NCBI RefSeq assembly: GCF_014279655.1
Contig: NZ_CP047946.1
Coordinates: 2,604,001 to 2,668,000 of the forward strand
Reading direction: 5' to 3'
Source of the DNA: Synechococcus sp. ROS8604
Lineage (GTDB): Bacteria > Cyanobacteriota > Cyanobacteriia > PCC-6307 > Cyanobiaceae
Length of the DNA: 64,000 bases
In this document: positions 19,669 through 29,315 of the stretch, piece after piece
How positions within the stretch are numbered: the first letter of the stretch is position 1
How the letters are laid out: every line of letters begins with the position of its first letter
Program-made: the position numbers and the translations under genes
Notes under the pieces: generated by a model
What the model saw: the letters and a program-made list of their open reading frames with translations, nothing else
What the model was told of the DNA's origin: nothing
Databases searched by the model: none

Positions 19669-19719
19669 ACGTTCCGTTGAGATTGAATTGTGAAACTGAC
19701 CACGACCAACGGTGTGTGA

Positions 19720-20274
19720 TCAGCTACTCGACATGGAATCCAGATACGCGTCAGCACCGAGATTTTTGAGGCGGGCATCCTTGGCAACCACCATGTCGTG
19801 GAGTTGCTGGCGGTAGGCCTCAAGTCGTTCAGAGAGGGTCGAATCACTGATCGCCAGAATCTGAGCGGCCAGCAAACCAGCGTTTAAACCGCCGCCAATC
19901 GCCACCGTGGCCACAGGGATACCACCAGGCATCTGAACAATGGAGTGCAGGGAATCGACCCCGGAGAGCGCGCGACTCTTCACAGGAACGCCGATGACAG
20001 GAAGCGTGGTGAGCGAGGCCACCATGCCTGGGAGGTGGGCAGCACCGCCGGCACCAGCAACGATTACCTGAAATCCCATGGATTTTGCATGCCTTGCAAA
20101 GTCCACCATTTCCAGGGGAGTGCGATGGGCCGAAAGCACACGCACCTCAACGTTGACACCCAGGTCTTCAAGGACCGAAACCGCTGGCTTCAGGGTCGGC
20201 AAATCAGAATCACTTCCCATGATCACTGCAACACGGGACGTCGCAACGATTGTGGGCTCCGATGGCTTGGACAC
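19720..20274 (-). CDS. purE: N5-carboxyaminoimidazole ribonucleotide mutase
   Basis: Isomerises N5-CAIR to CAIR in purine synthesis. The class I PurE signature is complete: VIMGSDSDLPTL at the active site, VRVLSAHRTP, VIVAGAGGAAHLPGM, and VPVKS...SLHSIVQMPGGIPVAT. I place the start at GTG 20274 (VSKPSEPT), giving 184 residues; the frame stays open further upstream but there it runs into the divergent nagA start at 20332. The two genes then share a promoter region of 57 bases. Confidence 0.92.
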   Translation of the reverse strand: MSKPSEPTIVATSRVAVIMGSDSDLPTLKPAVSVLEDLGVNVEVRVLSAHRTPLEMVDFARHAKSMGFQVIVAGAGGAAHLPGMVASLTTLPVIGVPVKSRALSGVDSLHSIVQMPGGIPVATVAIGGGLNAGLLAAQILAISDSTLSERLEAYRQQLHDMVVAKDARLKNLGADAYLDSMSSS

Positions 20275-20331
20275 AGCAAGCTTGCAGCGAGACTGCCATC
20301 GTCCCGCACTGGCTTCAGAGGACCCTTCCCC

Positions 20332-21483
20332 ATGCGCCGGATCACACACGTCTGTCTGCCCCAAAGCACGAGCAAGGACGGGCACTCACAGCAGTGGTGG
20401 CTGCAACTCGATCGAGAAGCCCGCATTGTGGATCGAGGATTGATGCCTGAGGGGACGGCCCTAGCCGGTGAAGGCTGGGGCGGAGACGTGCTCAGCCCGA
20501 TGGGTGTAGACCTCCAGATCAATGGGGGTTTGGGACTGCCGTTCCCAGAGCTGACCGATGCTGCGTTGCCACAACTCCTGCAGCTCCTCGATCAGCTCTG
20601 GCGCGATGGCGTGGAAGCGATCAGTCCCACTCTTGTGACCTGCGGCGTCGAGCCCTTGCGTGAAGCTCTCACCGTGCTCAGGCAGGCGCGTGCCGCTCAC
20701 CAGCCCTTCCGCTGCCAGCTGCTTGGTGCCCACTTGGAAGGACCTTTTCTGGCCGAGGCAAGACGGGGAGCCCATCCACGCCAACACCTCGCCAGTCCCA
20801 CCATGGACGAACTCAAGGCACGCATCAGCGGCTTTGAGCAAGAGATTGCCCTGGTCACCCTCGCTCCAGAACGCGATGGCGCCGCGGCCTTGATCGAACA
20901 CCTGTGTGGTCTGGGCATTCGCGTGGCCCTTGGTCACAGCACTGCGGATGCCACCACGGCCAATGAAGCCTTTAACAAGGGCGTATCGATGCTGACCCAC
21001 AGCTTCAATGCGATGCAGGGGTTGCATCACCGCAATCCCGGACCGATCGGAGCTGCCTGCCTACGGGATGACGTTGCACTCGGCCTGATTGCTGATGGGG
21101 TTCACGTGGACCCCACGATGGCGGTGCTCTTGCAGCGGCTGGCGGGCGATCAACTCGTGCTGGTCAGCGATGCACTCGCCCCCTACGGACTCGAAGACGG
21201 AGTGCACCATTGGGATGAGCGTGCGCTTCTGGTGAAGAACGGCACCTGCCGGCTTGAGGATGGAACCCTTGCGGGCGTGACCTTGCCGCTGCTTGAGGGA
21301 GTGAAGCGGCTGGCACGCTGGAGCTCCCATCCAAGTGCTGCCATTTATGCCGCAACCGTTGCACCCAGGAAGGCCTTGAATTCCCAAGAAACCTTCCAAC
21401 TGCTGGGACGACCTCTGAACGAGCTGTTGCGCTGGCATTGGGATGACGAAACCAACAACCTCAGCTGGCAACACGCTGCCTAA
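20332..21483 (+). CDS. nagA: N-acetylglucosamine-6-phosphate deacetylase
   Basis: Amidohydrolase-fold enzyme that removes acetate from GlcNAc-6-P when amino sugars or cell-wall fragments are recycled. Visible are MGVDLQINGGLG, LLGAHLEGPFL with the metal-binding Glu, VALGHSTAD, LTHSFNAMQGLHHRNPG, LIADGVHV and the catalytic Asp in LVSDALAPYG. ATG at 20332 (MRRITHVCLPQ) is the first plausible start after the divergent purE. The product is 383 residues, the usual size. chlM follows 27 bases later on the same strand. Confidence 0.88.
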   Translation: MRRITHVCLPQSTSKDGHSQQWWLQLDREARIVDRGLMPEGTALAGEGWGGDVLSPMGVDLQINGGLGLPFPELTDAALPQLLQLLDQLWRDGVEAISPTLVTCGVEPLREALTVLRQARAAHQPFRCQLLGAHLEGPFLAEARRGAHPRQHLASPTMDELKARISGFEQEIALVTLAPERDGAAALIEHLCGLGIRVALGHSTADATTANEAFNKGVSMLTHSFNAMQGLHHRNPGPIGAACLRDDVALGLIADGVHVDPTMAVLLQRLAGDQLVLVSDALAPYGLEDGVHHWDERALLVKNGTCRLEDGTLAGVTLPLLEGVKRLARWSSHPSAAIYAATVAPRKALNSQETFQLLGRPLNELLRWHWDDETNNLSWQHAA

Positions 21484-21510
21484 AATTCCGCGACCCTTCT
21501 GACTGATGCC

Positions 21511-22224
21511 ATGCCACCCGAGTCCCTGCTGGACGACACGCAGGCTGAAAAGCAGGAGGTAAAGGGGTACTTCGAAACCACAGGGTTCGAGCGCTGGAAT
21601 CGTATTTACAGCGAAAGTGATGATGTCAACAAGGTTCAACGCAACATTCGCATCGGACACCAAAAGACCGTGGATGAGGTGTTGAGCTTGATCAAGCAAA
21701 GTGGCGAGCTCAGTGACGTGAGCTTCTGTGATGCAGGGTGCGGAGTGGGCAGCCTCAGCTTGCCTCTAGCAGAGATGGGAGCTGGCTCCATCGATGCCAG
21801 TGACATTTCTGAAGCGATGGCGCAGGAGGCTCAGCGCCGCGCAGAAGAGGCGGGCTTGAACATGGGCAAGCTCCATTTCTTCGCCAGTGATCTCGAAAGT
21901 CTTAGCGGCTCCTTTCACACCGTCTGCTGCCTGGATGTGTTCATTCACTATCCACAACCAGCTGCGGAGGAGATGGTGCGCCACCTCTGCAGCCTCACCG
22001 AGCAGAGGCTGATCGTGAGCTTTGCTCCCTACACCCCTTTGTTGGCATTGCTCAAAAGCATCGGCCAACTGTTTCCTGGTCCAAGCAAAACCACCCGCGC
22101 TTACACCCTGAAAGAAACAGGAATTGTGAAAGCTGCTGAATCCTGTGGATTCAAGTTGATTCGTCGCAGTTTGAATAAAGCACCTTTTTACTTCTCGCGC
22201 CTTGTGGAATTCCAAAAGAGCTGA
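21511..22224 (+). CDS. chlM: Magnesium protoporphyrin IX methyltransferase
   Basis: Adds a methyl group from SAM to Mg-protoporphyrin IX, a committed chlorophyll step at the thylakoid or envelope membrane. The ChlM/BchM signature KGYFETTGFERWNRIYSE opens the protein, followed by the SAM motif FCDAGCGVGSLSLPLAEMGA and DVFIHYPQP. The 237 residues match cyanobacterial ChlM. It marks the host as a chlorophyll-making phototroph. Confidence 0.95.
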   Translation: MPPESLLDDTQAEKQEVKGYFETTGFERWNRIYSESDDVNKVQRNIRIGHQKTVDEVLSLIKQSGELSDVSFCDAGCGVGSLSLPLAEMGAGSIDASDISEAMAQEAQRRAEEAGLNMGKLHFFASDLESLSGSFHTVCCLDVFIHYPQPAAEEMVRHLCSLTEQRLIVSFAPYTPLLALLKSIGQLFPGPSKTTRAYTLKETGIVKAAESCGFKLIRRSLNKAPFYFSRLVEFQKS

Positions 22225-22278
22225 ACTCAGTCAACGCATTTCACTCAGTTCGAATCACTTCAGTGGTTGATCGTCGCT

Positions 22279-23262
22279 TCAACGCTCAGCATCGTCTCCA
22301 TCTCTCAACCACTTGGGCGGCTGAGCACGGAGTGTTAACTGCGTAGTGGGCGGCCAGCACAAACCCTCCAGGCGCCAAGCATGCAAGTGATACCCACCAT
22401 CACCTGGTGTTGCTGTTGCAGACAGCCCCTGATCAGATTGATACAAGGGATCTCCCAACAAGGGACAGCCCAGTTGGGCGAGATGGATGCGGATCTGATG
22501 GGGGCGGCCTGTATGAATCCGCACTTCCAAGAGATCTCCCGTTCGCCTTCGCTCCCTCAATTGCACTGCAGAGTGAGCCGATAAGCGCTTCCGCAATCGC
22601 TCCAGCGTTGTTGGCTCTGGCCCCCAAATCCAACCGAGCAAAGGATGTTGCCGTTCGACAACGTCGGTTTGGATGACAAGCGTCTCACCGTGCTGAAGGC
22701 TCTCCAAACGAGGCGTCAAGGCCAGGTACGTTTTACGGCAATCACCTTGCGGTCGAAATTGCTTCGACAATGCAGCCCGGGTTTCGGGACGACGGGCGCA
22801 AACCTGAAGACCAGACGTGAACCGTCCGAGGCGATGAATGGGCTTCGGCACCAAGGCCTCGCCCTCAGAGTCGCTACTCCGCTCCAACAATGACGTCAGC
22901 GTGTGTGCCAGGAAGCCGCCACCTGGCATCACCGGTAATCCTGAGGGTTTATTGACGACCAGCACATCGCCGTCATCGTGAATGACCTCCCATTGATCCG
23001 GAACCGCAGCCTCAACCCAGGGAGGACGCGCCCAACGAATCCAATCGCCAGCCTTGACCTCGACGTCATCGGGACAAGCCAAACCATTCAGGGTGATTTC
23101 CCCGCTCGCCAAGCGCTGCTGCCAGATCGCTGCACTGGAATGGTGGTGGCGTCGTTCCATCACATCGCTCAATCGGGTGGACTGTTCCCCTGGTCGAACA
23201 CGATCGCAATACGTCCAGCCGTGGTTCAACGCCGCCGGCCGCCATCCCGCCGGCACAGCCAT
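22279..23262 (-). CDS. RluA-family pseudouridine synthase with altered catalytic motif
   Basis: The fold is clear: an S4-like N-terminal part (ASGEITLNGLACPDDVEVKAGDWI), then DVLVVNKPSGLPVMPGGGFLAHTL, RKTYLALTP, and VRIHTGRPHQIRIHLAQLGCPLLGDPLY. The usual catalytic HRLDxxTSG motif reads HRLGRFTSG, encoded by CTC GGA CGG, so the Asp that attacks uridine in family members is Gly here. The enzyme may be inactive, may use another acid, or may belong to a divergent subfamily. Its ATG at 23262 overlaps the stop of the upstream response regulator by one base. Confidence 0.85.
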   Translation of the reverse strand: MAVPAGWRPAALNHGWTYCDRVRPGEQSTRLSDVMERRHHHSSAAIWQQRLASGEITLNGLACPDDVEVKAGDWIRWARPPWVEAAVPDQWEVIHDDGDVLVVNKPSGLPVMPGGGFLAHTLTSLLERSSDSEGEALVPKPIHRLGRFTSGLQVCARRPETRAALSKQFRPQGDCRKTYLALTPRLESLQHGETLVIQTDVVERQHPLLGWIWGPEPTTLERLRKRLSAHSAVQLRERRRTGDLLEVRIHTGRPHQIRIHLAQLGCPLLGDPLYQSDQGLSATATPGDGGYHLHAWRLEGLCWPPTTQLTLRAQPPKWLRDGDDAER

Positions 23263-23975
23263 CAGTTCACGAGGTGATGTTGAAGGGCATAACGCACGAG
23301 CTCCGTGCGGCTGGAGGTTTCCGTTTTGATGAAGAGCCGGCTCACATACTTCTCCACATTGCGAATCGAGGTCTCCAGCTGCCGGGCAATCTCCTTATTC
23401 ATCAATCCCTCAGCCACGAGCTGCAACACACTGGCCTCCCTCGGCGTGAAATTGTGTTGGGCTGGGTCCTGATTGGGTAGGGCATCTGCCTGGGCAAGAA
23501 GCGAGCGGATCTCTGTGATCTGCTTGGCCATCTGACCCATATCGGTGTCAGCGAACCGTGCTGCCTCCTGCAATAACCGCTGCTGCCGCTGGGCCACATT
23601 TCGGACCCTGGCGACGAGTTCATCAGGGTCGAATGGTTTGGGGATGTAGTCATCAACGCCCGCGAGATAGCCCTGCGTGCGATCCGCCGTCATCCCTTTG
23701 GCAGTGAGAAAAATCACTGGCGTTCCGCCCAAACGCTCGTCTTCGCGCAGCTTGCGAAGCAAGCCATAGCCGTCAAGGCGAGGCATCATCACGTCGCTGA
23801 TGACGAGATCGGGCAGCATTTGCTGAGCTTTACTGAATCCTTCTTCCCCGTCCTCGGCTGTCGTGACATCAAATCCCTCATCCTCTAAATAGGCCTGAAC
23901 GGCAGTACGCAAACCAGGCTCGTCATCAACGAGCAGCAACCTTGGGGTCAGAACCTCGCTGGGAGTCTCCGTCAT
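23262..23975 (-). CDS. Response regulator with LuxR-type output (Ycf29/TctD-like)
   Basis: A receiver domain occupies about residues 11-130 (LLLVDDEPGLRTAV, phospho-acceptor Asp in PDLVISDVMMPRLDGYG, Thr and Lys in FLTAKG and YIPKPF). A linker helix follows, then a LuxR helix-turn-helix at about 175-235 (TPREASVLQLVAEGLMNKEIARQLETSIRNVEKYVSRLF). This architecture matches the Ycf29-type regulators kept in cyanobacteria and some plastids. No histidine kinase lies nearby. It is the first gene of a two-gene unit with the pseudouridine synthase. Confidence 0.9.
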   Translation of the reverse strand: MTETPSEVLTPRLLLVDDEPGLRTAVQAYLEDEGFDVTTAEDGEEGFSKAQQMLPDLVISDVMMPRLDGYGLLRKLREDERLGGTPVIFLTAKGMTADRTQGYLAGVDDYIPKPFDPDELVARVRNVAQRQQRLLQEAARFADTDMGQMAKQITEIRSLLAQADALPNQDPAQHNFTPREASVLQLVAEGLMNKEIARQLETSIRNVEKYVSRLFIKTETSSRTELVRYALQHHLVN

Positions 23976-24008
23976 GGACCTGACGCATCTACGCGAAATC
24001 TAGAGGCG

Positions 24009-24524
24009 CTATTGGCTTGGCAACCGCAAAATCTCTTGGGATTCCTTCTGGAGCGTGGAGAAGCCCAACGCCTTGGCCTTCTCTGTCAAGGCAGAGGGAT
24101 CTTCACCAGCAAGCTCTGGCTGACAGGCAGCCCACCACACCAAATGGTTTTCCCGATTCGCCAAGGTAACCAAACCACCCGGGTTGAGGCGCTGAAGATA
24201 AATCGCATTCTGATCGCGTGTGACACGCATGGGATCAGTTCGACTGCAACGCACCGATTCCGTTGGGATGATCAGATTCTCAGGAGATTCCCTCCAAAGC
24301 TTGTATCGCCTTAAATCAGGATCAGCCGAATCCACCTGGATGGCAAAAATTCCGAGAAGGGAAGTGCCACCTAGCTCACGCGTCTCGAGAACGACCAAGT
24401 CGGCAGGCCTCGACGCCCGCATCTGTTCAAGAACCTTCTCACGCAGAGATGGCTCTGCCAAGCCGGGTTGCAGAACACTGATCGCGAGCACACTCAAGCT
24501 GGTCATCCAATAAGCCGCACGCAT
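24009..24524 (-). CDS. Putative exported protein of unknown function
   Basis: ATG at 24524 gives 171 residues beginning with a signal peptide (MRAAYWMTSLSVLAISVLQPGLAEP, likely cleaved after LAE or nearby). The mature part has a Cys pair candidate (VRCSRTDP and WWAACQPEL) and reads as a compact beta-rich domain (DLVVLETRELGGTSLLGIFAIQV). I do not recognise a named family. It is divergent from the cysteine desulfurase gene with only 24 bases between the starts, and an in-frame opening further upstream would overlap that gene, which is why the inner ATG is preferred. Confidence 0.65.
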   Translation of the reverse strand: MRAAYWMTSLSVLAISVLQPGLAEPSLREKVLEQMRASRPADLVVLETRELGGTSLLGIFAIQVDSADPDLRRYKLWRESPENLIIPTESVRCSRTDPMRVTRDQNAIYLQRLNPGGLVTLANRENHLVWWAACQPELAGEDPSALTEKAKALGFSTLQKESQEILRLPSQ

Positions 24525-24548
24525 CAGATAGAACGACAGACTCACACC

Positions 24549-25730
24549 ATGCTGCCAAGCCCCGAAGCCGTCTTGACTCAATCGGCACCGATTGCCCTCG
24601 ACCATCAAGCCACAACGCCGTGTCACCAGGATGTGGTGACGGCCATGGAGCCCTGGTGGAGTGAACAATGGGGAAATCCTTCCAGTCGGCAACATCGGCT
24701 CGGACTGACGGCCGCCGCTGCCGTTCAGATGGCCCGAGAACAATTAAGCGATTGCCTGAACTGCTCAGATGAACAGCTGATCTTCACCAGCGGGGCCACA
24801 GAGGCCAACAACATTGCTCTGCTCGGACATGCACGCGCCATCGCTCGCGAGAGGGGAAAACCAGGGCATCTGATCAGCATGGTCAGTGAACATCATGCTG
24901 TTCTCGACCCCCTGCAGCAGCTTCAGCGCGAAGGCTTTCGCATCACCCTTCTCTTACCAGAGCCGGATGGTCTCCTCGACCCAAAAAAGCTTGAGGCCGC
25001 CATCACGGAAGACACCCAATTGGTGAGTGTGATGCTGGCCAATAACGAAATCGGCGTCATCCAGCCACTTCCTGAAGTCGCCGCCCTTTGTAGAGCTCAC
25101 GGGGTGACGCTGCATAGCGATGCCGCTCAAGCCTTCGGCCACATCCCCCTGGACAGCCAACGTCTTGGCGCAGATTTCCTCAGCCTGAGCGCCCACAAAC
25201 TGAACGGGCCCAAAGGGGTTGGTGCTCTGATCAGCAACCCAGACTTAACGGTCGAGCCGCTGCAATGGGGAGGGGGGCAAGAACGGGGGTTGAGACCTGG
25301 CACCTTGCCGGTGCCGCTCATCATCGGATTTGCCAAAGCGGCGGAGTTGGCCCTCAGCGATCTCGCTAGCCGCCGTCATCGCCTCGAACGTTTGCGCAAT
25401 CGACTTTGGGAGGGCCTCAAGCAGAGTCAGCCAGCGCTACTTCTCAACGGACATGCCACGGCTCGACTGCCGCACAATCTCAACATCACCATTCCAGACG
25501 TCTCGGGAAGCAAGCTGCATCGAGCCCTGCGATCTCGCGTGGCCTGCAGCAGTGGCTCGGCCTGCAGTCGCGGCGAACCTTCCCATGTGCTGATGGCGTT
25601 AGGTCGAAGCCGCCAAGAAGCTGAAGCTTCCCTGCGGCTCAGCCTGGGGCGCAGCACCTCGGACCGCGACATCGACCTAGCCATCCAGGCCATAAACGAT
25701 GCCATACACCAATTACGTCATAAAGCGTGA
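24549..25730 (+). CDS. Cysteine desulfurase (NifS/IscS family)
   Basis: PLP enzyme that takes sulfur from cysteine for Fe-S cluster and thio-cofactor assembly. Visible are IALDHQATTPCH, GNPSSRQHRLG, IFTSGATEANNIAL, SEHHAVLDP, the PLP Lys in SAHKLNGPKGVGAL, and the catalytic loop Cys in SSGSACSRG. The short loop fits group I (NifS or IscS). ATG at 24549 gives 393 residues. No isc or suf partner is adjacent. Confidence 0.92.
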   Translation: MLPSPEAVLTQSAPIALDHQATTPCHQDVVTAMEPWWSEQWGNPSSRQHRLGLTAAAAVQMAREQLSDCLNCSDEQLIFTSGATEANNIALLGHARAIARERGKPGHLISMVSEHHAVLDPLQQLQREGFRITLLLPEPDGLLDPKKLEAAITEDTQLVSVMLANNEIGVIQPLPEVAALCRAHGVTLHSDAAQAFGHIPLDSQRLGADFLSLSAHKLNGPKGVGALISNPDLTVEPLQWGGGQERGLRPGTLPVPLIIGFAKAAELALSDLASRRHRLERLRNRLWEGLKQSQPALLLNGHATARLPHNLNITIPDVSGSKLHRALRSRVACSSGSACSRGEPSHVLMALGRSRQEAEASLRLSLGRSTSDRDIDLAIQAINDAIHQLRHKA

Positions 25731-25785
25731 AATAAATAGTGCGCGTCGCTACTTTCCGGCCAAGCCTTTCAATCAACATCTGGCA

Positions 25786-26556
25786 ATGAGCGACACCACG
25801 GAGAGCAGCAGGCTCCACGTCCTGCAAGCCATCGAAGATGGCTGGAACGCATTCGCTAAAGCACCCTGGACCTTTCTTCTGTTTCAAGCACTGGTCGCAG
25901 TCATTGCATTGCCCTTTGCAGCACTCGCGGGCCTAAGCGGAGCTCGTTTAGCAGCAGTGGAAGGGATTCCTGAAATTCACCCTGCAGGTGCGGCATTCCT
26001 TTTGGTCGTTGGCCTGGTTGGCTATGTGATTGTCGTTCTTTGGGGTGTGGTGGGCATCGTGCGCGGTGCCTGGTGCAGCCTTGAAGGCCAAAAGCCTTCT
26101 TTCAGCACTTTTGTTCGCTGGGATGGCAACGCAGCTGGACGACTCTTTATTCGTGGAATTGAACTCTTTGTTGTCTTGTTGATCATTGGTTTGATTTGCT
26201 CTTTGGTCGGTTTTGGTCTCGGCCAGATCAACCAGGCGCTTGCTGTCATTCCTGCGCTCGTTGCTCTTGTTCTGTTCATCTATTTGGGGATTAACCAGAA
26301 GTTTTTGCCCTTCATCGCTTTATTTGGCAAGAACGCCTCTTTTGCAGCAATCCAACGCGGACGCTCTGTGGTTGACCCCTCTTGGTGGACGGTCCTGTGG
26401 TTCTTCATCCTGGAAGCGGTGATCAACGCCATTGCCGCTGGATTCCAGTACGGCGGTTTGTTCGTTGTTGTTCCTGTCTTGGTGTGCATCTCGACAGCGG
26501 CTTACCGTCAGCTTTTCGGCACTGAGGACCAAGCCGGTCTGATCAACGAAAACTGA
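25786..26556 (+). CDS. Polytopic membrane protein, unknown function
   Basis: Protein of 256 residues with about five hydrophobic helices, beginning MSDTTESSRLHVLQAIEDGWNAF and containing RGAWCSLEGQKPSFSTFVRWDG between helices and FAAIQRGRSVVDPSWW later. The layout resembles DUF975-like or other cyanobacterial integral membrane proteins, but I cannot name a family with confidence. ATG at 25786 lies 55 bases after the cysteine desulfurase stop. A strong intrinsic terminator for this transcript lies 113 bases beyond its stop, inside the convergent DUF456 gene. Confidence 0.7.
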   Translation: MSDTTESSRLHVLQAIEDGWNAFAKAPWTFLLFQALVAVIALPFAALAGLSGARLAAVEGIPEIHPAGAAFLLVVGLVGYVIVVLWGVVGIVRGAWCSLEGQKPSFSTFVRWDGNAAGRLFIRGIELFVVLLIIGLICSLVGFGLGQINQALAVIPALVALVLFIYLGINQKFLPFIALFGKNASFAAIQRGRSVVDPSWWTVLWFFILEAVINAIAAGFQYGGLFVVVPVLVCISTAAYRQLFGTEDQAGLINEN

Positions 26557-27091
26557 GCCCAATAAAAGCCGCAATCCCAAGCAGCGCCAGGAACAGTTGA
26601 GCCAGACGGCTGACGAGGAGGCCGGCCACTACCGCCAAGCCCACCACGGCTCCTTGGCGTAAGGCTTTGAGCCACCCGAAATTCACGGGTGGCTTTTTTT
26701 TGACCCAGGTCTCCACCACTAGAGCCCCAAGCCAGGGGCCGAACAAGGCTCCAAGCAATGGACCTCCAAAAGGGAGGGCCGGGAGAAGGCCGAACACCCC
26801 TAAGAGCAGACCCACCCCCGCCCCCGCCGCTGACCAACGGCTGGCCTTCAGGCGCATCGAGGCCAGGCCCAATGCCAATAGGTCGGCCACAAGGCCAAGA
26901 CCGAACAAGACCAAAGCAACAACGAGCTCAGGCCAGGCCTGTTGCCAGCCAACAGCACCGGTCCAAATCAATCCACCTACAGGAAGCCAGATCAAGCCTG
27001 GAAGCAGGGGCAAGAGCGTGCCAGGAATCGCCAGCAGCTGCACCAACAGAGCAATCCACCACCACCATTCGGAAGACCAAGGAATGCTCAT
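26543..27091 (-). CDS. DUF456 family membrane protein
   Basis: Protein of 182 residues with about four to five helices and the family features: [13 protein letters not shown], a Gly-rich repeated hairpin ([25 protein letters not shown]) resembling a glycine-zipper, and a C-terminal hydrophobic pair. The function of DUF456 is unknown. It overlaps the convergent upstream-strand gene by 14 bases and its ATG overlaps the rsmH stop by four bases, so it is translated from the rsmH transcript. Confidence 0.82.
   Translation of the reverse strand: MSIPWSSEWWWWIALLVQLLAIPGTLLPLLPGLIWLPVGGLIWTGAVGWQQAWPELVVALVLFGLGLVADLLALGLASMRLKASRWSAAGAGVGLLLGVFGLLPALPFGGPLLGALFGPWLGALVVETWVKKKPPVNFGWLKALRQGAVVGLAVVAGLLVSRLAQLFLALLGIAAFIGLSFR
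26670..26701 (+). terminator. Intrinsic terminator inside the convergent DUF456 gene
   Basis: AGCCACCCG (26670-26678) pairs with CGGGTGGCT (26686-26694) across a seven-base loop, and a run of eight T (26694-26701) follows on the plus strand. This is a textbook rho-independent terminator for the rightward membrane-protein gene ending at 26556. On the minus strand the hairpin is preceded by A8 and followed by no T run, so it should not stop the DUF456 transcript. Confidence 0.85.
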
Positions 27092-28020
27092 CGCTCAGAC
27101 GAAGCGGTATCGGGCCTCCGCCTGGCAATTCTTAGTTTTGCGCTGCGACTGCGCGGGTTGTCCGCCTGCTCCTGTTCTGACGCCATCAACGGTTTACGCG
27201 TCACCCGCTCGAGCCGCTCCTCCTGAAGGAAAGCGGTTTTAACCCGGCGATCTTCCAACGAATGAAAACTGATGATCGCCAGGAGACCATCAGGCTTCAG
27301 CCAACCGGGCGCAATCTGAAGCAATTGGTCCAGCACTCCCAGTTCATCGTTCACAGCAATCCGCAATGCCTGAAAGGTGCGCGTGGCGGGATGAATCCTT
27401 CCCCGCCTGGCTTTCGGGGGGTAACAACCAGCGACGGCATAGGCCAACGCCGCCGTGCCTGCATAGGCGCCTTCTGCCGCCAAATCCGCCTTGATCCGTC
27501 GCGCAATCCTGCGCGACAAGCGTTCCTCGCCAAAGGCATAAATCAAGTCGGCCAGGGCATTCACGTCCAACCGCTCGATCAGCTCCGCTGCCGTTTCAGC
27601 TCCAGCCGCTGGGTTCATGCGCATGTCTAAGGGCCCGTCCAGCCGGAAGCTGAATCCTCTGGAAGCCACATCCAATTGGGGACTACTCACCCCAAGGTCT
27701 GCCAGCACCAGCGACACCGGTTCCTGTGGTTCAAACGAAGCAAAGTTGACCGGAACGATCTGCACACGCTCCAGGAAGGGCTCCAGCCTTGAAGCAGCAG
27801 CAGCCCTGGCCGTGGGGTCCTGATCCAATCCAATCAAATGCACGCCAGGACAGCGTTCGAGGATGAGCTTGCTATGACCGCCACCGCCAAGAGTGGCGTC
27901 GATCACAGCTGTGTTCTGCCAGAGGGATGGGGGCTGCTCAGACAAAATCTGCAGCAGCGTTTCAGCCAATACGGGCACGTGGCTGAAGGCCACACCAGAA
28001 GACAGCGAGTGATCGGGCAT
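27088..28020 (-). CDS. rsmH: 16S rRNA (cytosine-1402-N4)-methyltransferase
   Basis: Methylates N4 of C1402 in the decoding centre of the 30S subunit. Visible are [13 protein letters not shown] at the N-terminus, the SAM motif [43 protein letters not shown] and the C-terminal [17 protein letters not shown]. The 310 residues match the family. It is divergent from ndhH with 45 bases between starts. Confidence 0.94.
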   Translation of the reverse strand: MPDHSLSSGVAFSHVPVLAETLLQILSEQPPSLWQNTAVIDATLGGGGHSKLILERCPGVHLIGLDQDPTARAAAASRLEPFLERVQIVPVNFASFEPQEPVSLVLADLGVSSPQLDVASRGFSFRLDGPLDMRMNPAAGAETAAELIERLDVNALADLIYAFGEERLSRRIARRIKADLAAEGAYAGTAALAYAVAGCYPPKARRGRIHPATRTFQALRIAVNDELGVLDQLLQIAPGWLKPDGLLAIISFHSLEDRRVKTAFLQEERLERVTRKPLMASEQEQADNPRSRSAKLRIARRRPDTASSER

Positions 28021-28065
28021 CGGTCCTTCCTAAGATCCCGATAACGCAATGAACCTCGGCTCACC

Positions 28066-29250
28066 ATGACGCAGCTGGAAACGCGCACCGAGCCGATGGT
28101 GGTCAACTTCGGCCCCCATCACCCCTCTATGCATGGGGTGTTGAGGCTCGTCGTCACCCTTGACGGAGAAGACGTTGTGGATTGCGAGCCGGTGATCGGC
28201 TATCTCCATCGCGGCATGGAGAAGATCGCCGAGAACCGCACCAACGTGATGTACGTGCCCTACGTGAGCCGTATGGACTACGCAGCGGGCATGTTTTATG
28301 AAGCCATCGTGGTGAACGCTCCAGAGCGCCTCGCCAACATCCCGGTGCCCAAAAGAGCCAGCTACATCAGGGTGTTGATGCTGGAGCTCAACCGGATCGC
28401 CAACCATTTGCTCTGGCTTGGCCCCTTCCTTGCTGATGTTGGTGCTCAAACACCGTTCTTTTACATCTTCCGTGAACGGGAGATGATTTACGACCTCTGG
28501 GAAGCGGCCACTGGCCAGCGACTCATCAACAACAACTATTTCCGCATCGGTGGTGTTGCCGCCGACTTGCCCTGGGGCTGGTTGGAAAAGTGTCGTGATT
28601 TTTGCGACTGGTTTGGTCCAAAAATTGATGAGTACGAAAAACTGATCACCAACAACCCCATTTTTCGTCGTCGCATCGAAGGGCTCGGCGTCATCGGCCG
28701 AGAAGAGGCCATCAATTGGAGCTTGTCAGGTCCAATGCTGCGGGCCTCCGGAGTGCCTTGGGATCTCCGCAAGGTGGATCACTACGAGTGTTACGACGAT
28801 TTCGATTGGGATGTGGTCTGCGAGAAGGAGGGTGATTGCTTTGCTCGCTACCGCGTGCGCATCGAAGAGATGCGTCAATCGCTAAAAATCCTGCGCCAAG
28901 CCTGCGACATGATCCCCGGCGGCCCCACCGAAAATCTCGAAGCCCAGCGCATGGCGGAAGGCAAAGACAGCCCCTTTGCCGGATTCGACTATCAATATGT
29001 GGCCAAAAAAGTGGCGCCTACGTTCAAAATCCCCAATGGTGAGCTTTACACCCGCCTGGAATCAGGCAAAGGCGAAATCGGGGTGTTCATCCAGGGCAAC
29101 AACGACGTCACCCCCTGGCGCTTCAAGATCAGGGCCGCTGACAGCAACAATCTCCAGATCCTTCCTCACATCCTCAAAGGACACAAAGTTGCCGACATCA
29201 TGGCGATCCTGGGCTCGATCGACGTGATCATGGGATCGGTTGATCGCTGA
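28066..29250 (+). CDS. ndhH: NAD(P)H-quinone oxidoreductase subunit H (NdhH)
   Basis: The NuoD-type 49-kDa subunit that lines the quinone cavity of NDH-1. It contains [18 protein letters not shown] with the quinone-site His residues, [35 protein letters not shown] and the C-terminal [14 protein letters not shown]. At 394 residues it is the standard cyanobacterial length. It lies 20 kb from the ndhA-I-G-E operon, as is usual in these genomes. Confidence 0.95.
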   Translation: MTQLETRTEPMVVNFGPHHPSMHGVLRLVVTLDGEDVVDCEPVIGYLHRGMEKIAENRTNVMYVPYVSRMDYAAGMFYEAIVVNAPERLANIPVPKRASYIRVLMLELNRIANHLLWLGPFLADVGAQTPFFYIFREREMIYDLWEAATGQRLINNNYFRIGGVAADLPWGWLEKCRDFCDWFGPKIDEYEKLITNNPIFRRRIEGLGVIGREEAINWSLSGPMLRASGVPWDLRKVDHYECYDDFDWDVVCEKEGDCFARYRVRIEEMRQSLKILRQACDMIPGGPTENLEAQRMAEGKDSPFAGFDYQYVAKKVAPTFKIPNGELYTRLESGKGEIGVFIQGNNDVTPWRFKIRAADSNNLQILPHILKGHKVADIMAILGSIDVIMGSVDR

Positions 29251-29315
29251 TCGCCCTGAACGTCGTTCTGCGCCGATTCCGCCAGTCAGGGTTCCTCGTC
29301 CCAAGCACCCTGACC

